The position numbers and the translations under genes were made by a program. The notes beneath the pieces are model-generated. The model had not been told where the DNA came from. It searched no databases and saw only the letters and a program-made list of their open reading frames with translations. A stretch of DNA of 34,534 nt from an uncultured Clostridia bacterium (lineage in GTDB: Bacteria > Bacillota > Clostridia > Christensenellales > Borkfalkiaceae): the NCBI GenBank assembly GCA_944368215.1, contig CALVWX010000015.1:1-34534 (forward strand), given 5' to 3'. Positions 1 to 8,118 of the stretch are shown here, one piece after another. Within the stretch, counting starts at the first letter, position 1. Every line of letters starts with the position of its first letter.

Positions 1-1497
1 GCTTCGCAGAAGCTCGACCCCTACATAAATATCGACCCCGGCACGATGAGTCCCTATCAGCACGGCGAAGTTTTCGTCACCGACGACGGCGCGGAAACCG
101 ACCTCGACCTCGGCCACTACGAGCGTTTCATCGACGAAAATTTAAATAAGTACTCCAACCTCACCACGGGCAAAGTGTACTGGAATGTGCTCAACAAGGA
201 GCGCAACGGCGAATACCTCGGCCAGACCGTTCAGGTAATCCCCCACATAACCAACGAAATAAAGTCGTTTATTTACACCGTGGCCAGCTCGACCTCGGCT
301 GACGTCGTAATCACCGAAATCGGCGGCACGATAGGCGATATCGAAAGCCAGCCCTTTATCGAAGCCATCCGTCAGGTCTCGCGTGAAGTGGGCAGGGAAA
401 ACTGCTGTTTTATCCACGTTTCCCTCGTGCCCTATATTTCGGGTTCGGAAGAATTCAAATCCAAGCCCACCCAGCACTCCGTAAAGGAACTGCAGGGCAT
501 GGGCATCACTCCCGACATAATCATCGCACGCGTCGACGCACACATGCCAAAGGACGTAAAGGATAAAATAGCCATGTTCTGCAACGTCGAACCCGAATGC
601 TGCATAGAGAACATGACCCTGCCCGTCCTGTATCAATGCCCCATAATGCTGGAGGAGAGCAATTTTTCCTCCATCGTATGCAAGATATTAAACCTCGATC
701 CCCGCGAAATAGACCTTACCGAGTGGAAAAACATGCTCGCCCGCATCGAAGCGCGCGACAAAACGGTTAAAATCGCGCTCTGCGGCAAGTATGTACAGCT
801 CCACGACGCATATCTTTCCGTCGCCGAAGCGCTCGCGCATGCGGGTTACGAAAACGGCGCAAAGATAGATATCGACTGGGTCGACACCGAAACAATAACT
901 CCCGAAAACGTGGCCTCTCTTTTAGGCGGCGCGGACGGTATTTTGGTCCCCGGTGGATTCGGCAACCGCGGCATAGAGGGCAAAATTCTCTGCGCGCAGT
1001 ACGCCCGCGAACACAACGTTCCCTACCTCGGCATCTGCCTCGGCATGCAGACGGCGGTCATTGAATACGCCCGCAACGTCCTCGGCTATGCCGACGCAAA
1101 CTCGTCCGAATTCGACCCCGAAAGCAAGCATCCTGTAATCGACCTCATGCCCGACCAGCACGGCGTCAAGATGGGCGGAACCATGCGCCTCGGCGCATAT
1201 CCCTGTCTTGTAATCGGCCCCAGAATGACCGAAGCTTACAAGACGGACATCATCTCCGAGCGTCACCGCCACAGATATGAATTCAACAACGCCTTCCGCA
1301 AGCAGATAGAGGACGCGGGTATGATTATTGCCGGCACTTCGCCCAACGGCATGCTGGTGGAGGCGGTGGAAGTCCCCGCAAACGACTTCTATCTCGGCGT
1401 TCAGTTCCACCCCGAATTCAAGTCCCGTCCCCAGCACGCGCACCCCGTGTTCAGGGAGTTCATAAAGCACGCCGTCTCTTATTCAAAGAAAAAGTAA
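1..1497 (+). CDS. pyrG: CTP synthase, 5' end cut off by the window
   Basis: Glutamine-hydrolysing CTP synthase makes CTP from UTP, ATP and glutamine in the cytoplasm, the last step of de novo pyrimidine nucleotide synthesis. The reading frame is open from base 1 and begins within the synthetase domain ([38 protein letters not shown]). By comparison with the E. coli protein about 36 N-terminal residues lie outside the window. The C-terminal class I glutamine amidotransferase domain shows the oxyanion stretch PGGFGNRG, the nucleophile Cys in GICLGMQ (about residue 346 of this fragment) and the His/Glu pair in QFHPEF. It ends at TAA and is followed by a strong intrinsic terminator, so it closes its transcription unit. 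An internal ATG at 46 is not the real start, because conserved sequence continues upstream of it. Identification is certain. Confidence 0.97.
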   Translation, partial: ASQKLDPYINIDPGTMSPYQHGEVFVTDDGAETDLDLGHYERFIDENLNKYSNLTTGKVYWNVLNKERNGEYLGQTVQVIPHITNEIKSFIYTVASSTSADVVITEIGGTIGDIESQPFIEAIRQVSREVGRENCCFIHVSLVPYISGSEEFKSKPTQHSVKELQGMGITPDIIIARVDAHMPKDVKDKIAMFCNVEPECCIENMTLPVLYQCPIMLEESNFSSIVCKILNLDPREIDLTEWKNMLARIEARDKTVKIALCGKYVQLHDAYLSVAEALAHAGYENGAKIDIDWVDTETITPENVASLLGGADGILVPGGFGNRGIEGKILCAQYAREHNVPYLGICLGMQTAVIEYARNVLGYADANSSEFDPESKHPVIDLMPDQHGVKMGGTMRLGAYPCLVIGPRMTEAYKTDIISERHRHRYEFNNAFRKQIEDAGMIIAGTSPNGMLVEAVEVPANDFYLGVQFHPEFKSRPQHAHPVFREFIKHAVSYSKKK

Positions 1498-1541
1498 GGC
1501 GATAATAAATTATTTTCAAAACGCCGCGCCTGCGTGCGGCA

Positions 1542-1575
1542 TGCGCGCAGGGCAAGCCTTGCGCGCACTTTTTTT
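1542..1575 (+). terminator. Rho-independent terminator after pyrG
   Basis: An 11-12 bp stem (1542-1553 pairing with 1556-1567, one G-U pair) with a very short loop is followed by a run of seven T at 1569-1575. It sits 45 bases after the pyrG stop and separates pyrG from dapL. Confidence 0.85.
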
Positions 1576-1616
1576 CAGTTTAAAATATTCGAACAGCAGG
1601 AGCTTTTATTTAAATA

Positions 1617-2804
1617 ATGCACTTCAACACACACTTCAACGACATAGCCCAAAGCTATCTTTTTTCAACCGTCGCTAAAAAGGTCGCGGCATATTCCGCG
1701 GCCAATCCCTCAAAAAGCATACTCCGCCTCGGCATAGGCGACGTGACTTTGCCCCTCGCGCCCGCAGTGATCGACGCCCTCCACAAGGCCGTCGACGACA
1801 TGGCCAAAAAGGAGACCTTCCACGGCTACGGTCCCGAACAGGGTTACGACTTTTTAAAGGAATCCATCCGCGGCTACTATAAGTCCAACGGCGTCGAGCT
1901 CGAAGCCGACGAAATTTTTATCTCCGACGGCGCAAAGTCCGACCTCGGCAACATACTCGATATCTTCGCGGGCGATAACGTCGTTCTCGTCCCCGACCCC
2001 GTATATCCCGTATATGTCGATACCAATATAATGGCGGCCCGCAAAGTAATTTATATGAACGCCACCGAGGCAAACGGCTTTCTGCCCATGCCCGACTATT
2101 CTGTAAACGCAGATATAGTTTATCTCTGCTCGCCCAACAACCCCACGGGCGCGGCATATTCCAAATCACAGCTCAAAGAATGGGTTGATTACGCCAACGC
2201 AAAGGGAGCCGTCATCTTGTACGACGCCGCTTACGAATGCTTCGTCACCCAAGACAACCTTGCCCGTTCAATTTTTCAGGTGGAGGGCGCAAAGACGTGC
2301 GCGATAGAGTTCTGCTCGTTCTCAAAAACGGCAGGCTTCACGGGCACGCGCTGCGGCTACACCGTCGTTCCCATGGCTCTCGTTAAGGACGGCATGTCCG
2401 CCAATAAAATGTGGCTCAGGCGCCAGACGACCAAGTTCAACGGCGTTCCCTATATTGTCCAGCGCGGCGCGGCGGCAGTATTCACGCCCGAAGGACAAAA
2501 GCAGATTAAGGAGAATATAGCATACTATCAGGAGAACGCCAAAATCATAGCCGACTGCATGGACGAACTCGGCATATGGTACACGGGCGGCAAAAATTCG
2601 CCCTATATCTGGCTCAAGTGCCCCGGCGGCATGGACAGCTGGCAGTTCTTCGATTACCTTCTCGAAGAAATTCAGGTCGTCGGCACGCCCGGCGCCGGCT
2701 TCGGAGCCAACGGCGAAGGCTTCTTCCGCCTTACCGCCTTCGGCAGCCGCGAAGTTACCGTTGAGGCGGTGGAGCGCATCAAAAAACTGCTCTCGCAAAA
2801 ATAA
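1617..2804 (+). CDS. dapL: LL-diaminopimelate aminotransferase
   Basis: PLP-dependent transaminase (fold type I) that converts tetrahydrodipicolinate directly to LL-diaminopimelate using glutamate, a short route to lysine and to the meso-DAP of peptidoglycan. At 395 aa it is close to the usual 400-410 aa. The N-terminal [11 protein letters not shown] and [27 protein letters not shown] blocks and [12 protein letters not shown] are characteristic of DapL rather than general aspartate aminotransferases. [12 protein letters not shown] is the class I substrate-binding block, and the PLP lysine lies in [17 protein letters not shown]. The ATG at 1617 has only a distant AGGAG (about 14 bases upstream). 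The gene stands between a terminator and malQ, which starts 68 bases downstream and may be co-transcribed. Confidence 0.95.
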   Translation: MHFNTHFNDIAQSYLFSTVAKKVAAYSAANPSKSILRLGIGDVTLPLAPAVIDALHKAVDDMAKKETFHGYGPEQGYDFLKESIRGYYKSNGVELEADEIFISDGAKSDLGNILDIFAGDNVVLVPDPVYPVYVDTNIMAARKVIYMNATEANGFLPMPDYSVNADIVYLCSPNNPTGAAYSKSQLKEWVDYANAKGAVILYDAAYECFVTQDNLARSIFQVEGAKTCAIEFCSFSKTAGFTGTRCGYTVVPMALVKDGMSANKMWLRRQTTKFNGVPYIVQRGAAAVFTPEGQKQIKENIAYYQENAKIIADCMDELGIWYTGGKNSPYIWLKCPGGMDSWQFFDYLLEEIQVVGTPGAGFGANGEGFFRLTAFGSREVTVEAVERIKKLLSQK

Positions 2805-2872
2805 TTCTGCAAGGCAAATGCTGCGTAAGTTGCAACCGCTTTGCTCAATTCAAGATATATATGAGGTGAAAA

Positions 2873-4381
2873 ATGGATAAATTTACTCCTCAGCGCGGCG
2901 CGGGAGTGCTGTGTCACATTTCCTCGCTGCCCAATAAATACGGAATAGGTTCGCTCGGCAAAGAGGCGTACGATTTTGTAGATACGCTCGCAAAGTGCGG
3001 CGCAAAGTACTGGCAGATTCTGCCTCTCCAGCAGACGGGATACGGCGATTCGCCCTACCAGTCGGTTTCGTGCACTTCCGGCAATCCCTATTTTATCGAC
3101 GTCGTCGGCCTGCGCAAGCAGGGCCTTATAGACAATGAAGAGCTTAAAGACGCCGAGCGCAAGCTTAAAAACGACATCGACTACGGCGATTTGTATCAAA
3201 GCCGCTATGCGCTGCTCCGCCGCGCGTTTGCGCGCTTCAATATAAAGGACGAAGGCTTCGTCGCCTTTGTCGAAAGCGGCGCGGCAGAAGAATATTCGCT
3301 CTTCATGTCTCTCAAATCGCGCTACGGCGGCACGTTCAACACCTTCCCCGACGCGTATAAGTACAACGAACACCTCGCAATGACCGAATTCAAAAATTCT
3401 GTCTACCGCGACGAATACTGCTTCTGGCAGTTCGTGCAGTACCAGTTTAATCTCCAGTGGCAGGCGTTAAAGTCCTACGCCAATTCCAAGGGCATATCCA
3501 TAATCGGCGATATTCCCTTATACGTTGCCTACGATTCGGCCGACGTATGGTCACATCCCGAGTTTTTTAAACTCGACGAAGACCTCAATCCAACGTCGGT
3601 TGCGGGCGTTCCCCCCGATTATTTTTCCAAGGACGGCCAGCTTTGGGGCAATCCCCTTTATAACTGGGACGCAATCAAAGCCGACGGCTATAACTGGTGG
3701 ATAAACCGCATCGCCCACGCTTCGCACATGTACGATATCGTGCGCATAGACCATTTCCGCGGTCTGGACAGGTATTATTCCATACCTGCCGGCGCGCAGA
3801 CGGCAAGGGAGGGCGAATGGCTCCCCGGACCCGGCATAGAACTGTTCGAAAAGGCTTACGAACGCCTCGGCCCGCTCAAAATCATCGCCGAAGACCTCGG
3901 CGTGATAGACGAAGGCGTTTTAAAACTGCTGGACGAAAGCGGCTTCCCTTCGATGAAAGTTATGATGTTTGCCTTCGACGGGGAAGAGGACAACGCCTAT
4001 CTTCCGCAGAACATAGACGAACATTCCGTCGTCTATACGGGCACGCACGATAACGATACGGCTTTGGGCTTCATGCTCAAAAAGACGGAAGAGGAGTTCT
4101 ATTCGCTCAAAAAGGAGCTACGCGCCGCAATCAGGTACGAGGGCGTATATACTCCCGTGGTAGACAGGGCGGACGCGGTAAGGGCGCTCGTGCTCTGCGC
4201 GCTCAACGCCAAATCCTCGGTTGCAGTAATTCCCGTGCAGGATATCCTCTGCCTCGACAACTGGTCGCGCATGAACACGCCGTCCACGGCTGAAGGCAAC
4301 TGGAAATTTCGTTTAACTTCGCAGCCCAACCGCAACGCAATGGCAAACTTCAAAAACGCCATAATCCGTGCGGGCAGATAA
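2873..4381 (+). CDS. malQ: 4-alpha-glucanotransferase (amylomaltase, GH77)
   Basis: Transfers alpha-1,4-glucan segments between malto-oligosaccharides, acting in cytoplasmic glycogen or maltodextrin metabolism. The 502 aa length is normal for bacterial MalQ. The start RGAGVLCHISSLPNKYGIGSLG and WQILPLQQTGYGDSPYQS are family signatures. The three GH77 catalytic carboxylates are visible: Asp293 in RIDHFRGL (nucleophile), Glu340 in IIAEDLG (acid/base) and Asp393 in TGTHDND (transition-state stabiliser). A GAGGTG Shine-Dalgarno lies six bases before the ATG. No other glycogen or maltose genes are in the window, so its physiological partner pathway cannot be read from context. A GC-rich hairpin follows 17 bases after the stop. 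Confidence 0.96.
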   Translation: MDKFTPQRGAGVLCHISSLPNKYGIGSLGKEAYDFVDTLAKCGAKYWQILPLQQTGYGDSPYQSVSCTSGNPYFIDVVGLRKQGLIDNEELKDAERKLKNDIDYGDLYQSRYALLRRAFARFNIKDEGFVAFVESGAAEEYSLFMSLKSRYGGTFNTFPDAYKYNEHLAMTEFKNSVYRDEYCFWQFVQYQFNLQWQALKSYANSKGISIIGDIPLYVAYDSADVWSHPEFFKLDEDLNPTSVAGVPPDYFSKDGQLWGNPLYNWDAIKADGYNWWINRIAHASHMYDIVRIDHFRGLDRYYSIPAGAQTAREGEWLPGPGIELFEKAYERLGPLKIIAEDLGVIDEGVLKLLDESGFPSMKVMMFAFDGEEDNAYLPQNIDEHSVVYTGTHDNDTALGFMLKKTEEEFYSLKKELRAAIRYEGVYTPVVDRADAVRALVLCALNAKSSVAVIPVQDILCLDNWSRMNTPSTAEGNWKFRLTSQPNRNAMANFKNAIIRAGR

Positions 4382-4397
4382 ATTAAAATATAATACG

Positions 4398-4425
4398 TCC
4401 CCGCCGCCCTCAAGGGCGGCGGGGA
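4398..4425 (+). terminator. GC-rich hairpin after malQ, weak terminator candidate
   Basis: A perfect 12 bp stem (4398-4409 with 4414-4425) and a TCAA loop lie between malQ and the lipoprotein gene. The T-run afterwards is poor (only GGCTTAAAAA), so this may be an attenuator or 3'-end stabiliser rather than an efficient terminator. Confidence 0.45.
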
Positions 4426-4469
4426 CGGCTTAAAAACGCGCCGCAGCCGGCGCTTATAAGGAAAATCCC

Positions 4470-5306
4470 ATGAAAAAAATTCTTACAGGCATTTTTTCTG
4501 CAATAATAATATTCAGCTGTGCATTTGCCGCCGCGTGTGGCGGTGAAGGCGGGCATAACGACGGCCCCGCCGAAGGCGAAGTCACTTACACCATTACCGT
4601 GCAGGCCCAAAACGGCCGCCCCGTGGAGGACGTGCGCGTCTATGCCATGCTGGACGGCTCCCGCCGCGACCTCGACGACACCGACGAAAACGGCCAGGTC
4701 GTCTTCAACCTCGCCCCCGACGAATATTCTATAGAAATCGACGCCTCGCGCCTCCCCGCGGGCTACACCCTTTCGCAGACGAGCTATACAACCGCCGCCG
4801 AAAGTCAGGAAATTACCATAACTTTAAACACGGCCTTAATGTCGGGCAGCGCGCCTTCAAACACCAGATACACAGTCGGCAGCGTCATGTACGACTATAC
4901 CTTTACCGATGTAGAAAGCAGCGAAGAATTTTCCCTCTCCGAACTCCTCGGCGAAAAGGAAATGATAATGCTAAATTTCTACTATAACAGTTGCGTTCCC
5001 TGCCGTCAGGAATTTCCGCTTATGATAGAAGCTTACAACGATTATGCCGATAAAATCGCCATAGTGGTTATAAATTATCAGGATTCCTCCGCGGACACTT
5101 TATCGTATAAGCAGGAACATAATCTGCCTTTTTATGTGTGTGCCGATTCAAGGTTGGCAACATATTTCGGAGTTGATGCGGCTCCCACCAGTTTTATTAT
5201 TGACCGCTACGGAATGGTCTGCATGTCGCACCGCGGCGGCGTAACCGAAGCCGACACCTTCCGCTCCTGGTTCGACCAATACGTCGGCGCAGATTACGGC
5301 GCATAG
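4470..5306 (+). CDS. Thioredoxin-fold (TlpA/ResA-like) lipoprotein with N-terminal beta-sandwich domain
   Basis: Predicted membrane-anchored lipoprotein of 278 aa acting outside the cytoplasm. Residues 1-23 are a lipoprotein signal (MKKILTG, hydrophobic core, lipobox ending AAAC with Cys23). Residues about 38-125 resemble a carboxypeptidase-regulatory or collagen-binding-B beta-sandwich (VTYTITVQAQNGRPVEDVRVYA...DENGQVVFNL). Residues about 135-275 are a TlpA/ResA/AhpC-type redoxin: LNFYYNSCVPCRQEFP carries a CXXC active site, and APTSFIIDRYG carries the cis-Pro and following strand. It is probably a disulfide reductase, but substrates are unknown and no cytochrome-maturation genes are nearby. 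The start has a GGA a few bases upstream (ATAAGGAAAATCCC). A strong terminator follows. Confidence 0.85.
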   Translation: MKKILTGIFSAIIIFSCAFAAACGGEGGHNDGPAEGEVTYTITVQAQNGRPVEDVRVYAMLDGSRRDLDDTDENGQVVFNLAPDEYSIEIDASRLPAGYTLSQTSYTTAAESQEITITLNTALMSGSAPSNTRYTVGSVMYDYTFTDVESSEEFSLSELLGEKEMIMLNFYYNSCVPCRQEFPLMIEAYNDYADKIAIVVINYQDSSADTLSYKQEHNLPFYVCADSRLATYFGVDAAPTSFIIDRYGMVCMSHRGGVTEADTFRSWFDQYVGADYGA

Positions 5307-5376
5307 AAATGTCCGTAAAAGTGCCGTTCGCTGCGGCATATATTCGGGGCAATTAAAATTTGCTATGTAATTGTAA

Positions 5377-5413
5377 GTGCGGGCGCAACTCAAGTTGCGC
5401 CCGCGCTTTTTTT
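5377..5413 (+). terminator. Rho-independent terminator after the redoxin lipoprotein
   Basis: An 11 bp perfect stem (5379-5389 with 5394-5404), extendable to 13 bp through a G-U pair, has a TCAA loop and is followed by seven T at 5407-5413. It lies about 70 bases after the lipoprotein stop. Confidence 0.9.
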
Positions 5414-5432
5414 ATGCAAATTTTCTCCATAT

Positions 5433-5547
5433 TGTCATACTGAGCAGAGCGGTCGAAGGCCGCGCAGTCGAATGTATCCTGCATGGTGTGGAACCGGACA
5501 AGATCTTTCGGCTTCGTTCGCGTTTGCTCGCTTTGCTCAAGATGACA
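5433..5547. repeat. Dispersed palindromic repeat, TGTCATACTGAGC family, copy 1
   Basis: The unit is bounded by TGTCATACTGAGC on the left and GCTCAAGATGACA on the right, which are imperfect terminal inverted repeats. Inside are GTCGAATGTATC and ACAAGATCTTTCGGCTTCG, also imperfect inverted relatives of each other. With copy 2 it fills most of the 410-base gene-free stretch 5307-5716. Very similar TGTCATnCTGAGCG repeats are widespread in bacterial genomes. No coding function is likely; the ORF running through it is in the repeat. Confidence 0.8.
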
Positions 5548-5586
5548 GGGGGGCCCTCAAGGCCGCACAATGTGGAAGCTTCTCTG

Positions 5587-5704
5587 TGTCATACTGAGCG
5601 GAGCGAGGAGGGCCTTTGCCCGACGAGCGCAGTCGAATGTATCTTGCTCGGCATAACATCGTGCAAGATCTTTCGACTGCGCCTTGGCTTCGCTCAAGAT
5701 GACA
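5587..5704. repeat. Dispersed palindromic repeat, TGTCATACTGAGC family, copy 2
   Basis: Second full unit, starting TGTCATACTGAGCGGAGC and ending TTCGCTCAAGATGACA, separated from copy 1 by 39 bases. It contains GTCGAATGTATCTTGC and GCAAGATCTTTCGACTGC, which can pair to form a long hairpin. It lies just beyond the 3' end of spoIIE, in a convergent gene spacer. Confidence 0.8.
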
Positions 5705-5716
5705 GGGAGGGAAAGG

Positions 5717-8017
5717 TCACTGCAGTTTTTTGCGGGAAAATATCCTCACAGCCAGTATGGTCATGTCGTCCGGGGCTTTGCCCCGGGCGGCTTTTTTTGC
5801 GCCCGCAAGTATTTGGTCGGCTAAATTTTGCGGATTGAGCGGCTTCAATTTTTCCAAAAAGGCATACAAATCGGTGGCGGAGGGGAAGGCGGAAGATATG
5901 CCGTCGCTCATGAATACGACTATATCGTCCTCTTCCAGCCGCTCTTCGCATACGGTGGGGTGAATGCTGTCGAGTATGCCGAGCGGCAGGGAGTTGCTCT
6001 CCATAACCTTTATGCCGTCTTTTTTTATTATTATGCCCGCGGGCGAGCCTATCTTTATAAACCCTGCGGATAAAGTGTTCAAATCTATCGCCGCAACGTC
6101 AAGGCAGGTGAATGTTTCGTCGCGGTTGAAACTCATAAGTTTGTTTATGGTCTCCAGCACGGTGGAGGCAGGCATCTCCGCCCTGAAAAACGCTTCGATA
6201 AGCGAAATGGTTATGGACGAAACCTTTTTTGCCGCCTGTCCGCTGCCCATGCCGTCGCACAACGCCATTAAAAAGGAGTGTTCGTTTATCTTTATGACGG
6301 AATGGGTATCGCCCGAAGCTTTTTCGCCGTCCTTTATGGCGAACGCCACGCCGAAAGCAGCGTCATAGTCGGGCGGTTTTACAAATATGTAGCATGTCCT
6401 CTGTCCGTCGTAAGTTATCTTGTCTTTAAGGATAAAGGGCTTGCCGAGCGCCGCGCGCAGTCCCTCCTTAAGCGCGGCGGCCTTTACTTCTCCCGCAACG
6501 GTAAGGTAAACTTCGTTGCCGTCGTCGCCCGTAATTTTAATTTCGGTGCAGCAAATCCCGGCGGCGGCAAAGGTCTGTTCCACGCGCTTTTCGCGCTCCT
6601 CGTGCCGCACTCCGCCGCGGGCTATGTCCACGGCCGCGCTCTTTAAAACTTCGGCAATGCCCCGCGCCTGATTGGCTAAAAGCCTGCGCCCGTTGCTGGC
6701 GTTTTCGGCCTCGGCTGAAAGCCTTTTAAGCCGCCCAAGCGCGGCGTTTGTTTCGGCTATGACGTCGGCGGGGTGGGCGCAGTTTACCGTAATTTCGGCG
6801 GGCAAATCTACGAGGCTGACCTTGCCCTTGATGCGCCCGCTGTGCATAAGGCGGGCAAATCCGCTGTAAACGTCGCTCTTTGCGCACTTGTCCCTGCGTT
6901 CGCAGCGCGAACACAGCCGCGATTTTATCTCTCCCAGAACTCGGCCCTGCATGGCGTCGTCGCCCGGCGCTTCGTCCAGACTGTTGAAGGCCTTTTCAAT
7001 CTCGCGGAAAACCTGACTGGTGGCAAAAAGCTTGCCGCTCGTGCTCTCTCGCAGGCGCTCTTCAAACTGTTCGGGCACAACCTTTTTTACGTGCAGACTG
7101 TTTAAAAGGCCGGCCATCGCGCGGTCGGAAGGCAGGGCGGGCAGTATGCAGCAGATAAACAGTACCAGCCCGTTTATGACCGCCGCGGCCACCTCGCCGG
7201 TAAATGCGTCAATAAAATAAAAATACAGCGCGCCGCATGCCATAGCCACAGCCGATGGCGCGCCCCGCCCCGCGCTTAAAAAAAGCAGACACAGCGCGGC
7301 CAGCATGCAGAAGGCGGCCATATATTCTCCCGAAAAGGTCGTGCACAGCAGCGGAAGCCCCGCGGCGCAGGCTATGGCCAGCGCCGCGGGGCCGCGGTAA
7401 AGCCTTACGGCAAAAACTATCAGTCCGCCGCCCAAGGCCAGACAGACGTACAGCCCGCAGGCGTTATACAGCCCTATCCCCGCCACTGTGAACATGAGCG
7501 CAAGGCAGATTATCTCCTCGCTTTTAAGCTTGCATCTGCACAGCCTGTAAAACAGGGCGTATACGCCCTTTAAACAGAACAGCGAAAATACAATAACCGC
7601 CACGGCGGCCACGGCCTTTATTATGTAGGGATTGTCGGTGAAGTATAAATCTTCTATGCCGTCCCACGGAGAAAAAGCCACAAATGGCGCCAGAGCTATG
7701 GCAATATACGCTATGTATTCGTACTTTACGCGCCTGTGCGCGCGGCGGTAAATTGCCGTCACCGCGCAGAGGAATGCCCCTTCGAACAGCGCCAGCAGCA
7801 TTACCACCCAGTCGAGCGAAGGTATGGCCGCCAGCACGTAAATGACGGGCGTTGCAAATAAATTCGCCCCGCACGCAAGCATTGCAAAGCACAGCCCGAG
7901 CGAAAGCGGCGCTCCGCCCGCAGAATAATTTATGCATATGACGCATGCGGCATACAGCGCATACATAATAAGGCTTTTAACCTTTATTCTCACTCGCATG
8001 CCCACATTGTAAGCCAT
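5717..8017 (-). CDS. spoIIE: Stage II sporulation protein E (PP2C-type phosphatase)
   Basis: Membrane-bound serine phosphatase that dephosphorylates SpoIIAA in the forespore and so releases sigma-F; it also acts at the asymmetric septum. The 766 aa length fits the family. The first ~310 residues are a run of about ten hydrophobic segments. The central region (about 320-550) has the Cys-rich CSRCERRDKCAKSD typical of clostridial SpoIIE. The C-terminal 200 residues are a PP2C domain with LCDGMGSGQAA, a metal-binding motif, and the terminal MSDGISSAF and APDDMTILAV. The gene stands alone behind the mnmG terminator. The ATG at 8017 has no clear Shine-Dalgarno; an ATG six codons later is an alternative. 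No Spo0A box could be recognised in the short upstream spacer. Confidence 0.95.
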   Translation of the reverse strand: MAYNVGMRVRIKVKSLIMYALYAACVICINYSAGGAPLSLGLCFAMLACGANLFATPVIYVLAAIPSLDWVVMLLALFEGAFLCAVTAIYRRAHRRVKYEYIAYIAIALAPFVAFSPWDGIEDLYFTDNPYIIKAVAAVAVIVFSLFCLKGVYALFYRLCRCKLKSEEIICLALMFTVAGIGLYNACGLYVCLALGGGLIVFAVRLYRGPAALAIACAAGLPLLCTTFSGEYMAAFCMLAALCLLFLSAGRGAPSAVAMACGALYFYFIDAFTGEVAAAVINGLVLFICCILPALPSDRAMAGLLNSLHVKKVVPEQFEERLRESTSGKLFATSQVFREIEKAFNSLDEAPGDDAMQGRVLGEIKSRLCSRCERRDKCAKSDVYSGFARLMHSGRIKGKVSLVDLPAEITVNCAHPADVIAETNAALGRLKRLSAEAENASNGRRLLANQARGIAEVLKSAAVDIARGGVRHEEREKRVEQTFAAAGICCTEIKITGDDGNEVYLTVAGEVKAAALKEGLRAALGKPFILKDKITYDGQRTCYIFVKPPDYDAAFGVAFAIKDGEKASGDTHSVIKINEHSFLMALCDGMGSGQAAKKVSSITISLIEAFFRAEMPASTVLETINKLMSFNRDETFTCLDVAAIDLNTLSAGFIKIGSPAGIIIKKDGIKVMESNSLPLGILDSIHPTVCEERLEEDDIVVFMSDGISSAFPSATDLYAFLEKLKPLNPQNLADQILAGAKKAARGKAPDDMTILAVRIFSRKKLQ

Positions 8018-8073
8018 TCATACGCGTAAAAAAATTGTTTTTGCGCCGAAAAATGTCTTATGGGCTCGCATTC

Positions 8074-8111
8074 AAAAAAATAAATATCCCCGCGGGTTTG
8101 CGCGGGGATAT
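8074..8111 (-). terminator. Rho-independent terminator after mnmG
   Basis: On the minus strand an 11 bp perfect stem (8101-8111 with 8084-8094) begins 8 bases after the mnmG stop. A T-rich tract (seven T at 8080-8074, just after TTTA) follows. It separates mnmG from spoIIE. Confidence 0.85.
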
Positions 8112-8118
8112 GTTGCGG

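Noticed and set aside
5377-5838. Plus-strand ORF through the spoIIE 3' spacer
   Set aside because: It begins inside a terminator and crosses two palindromic repeats and the antisense of spoIIE.
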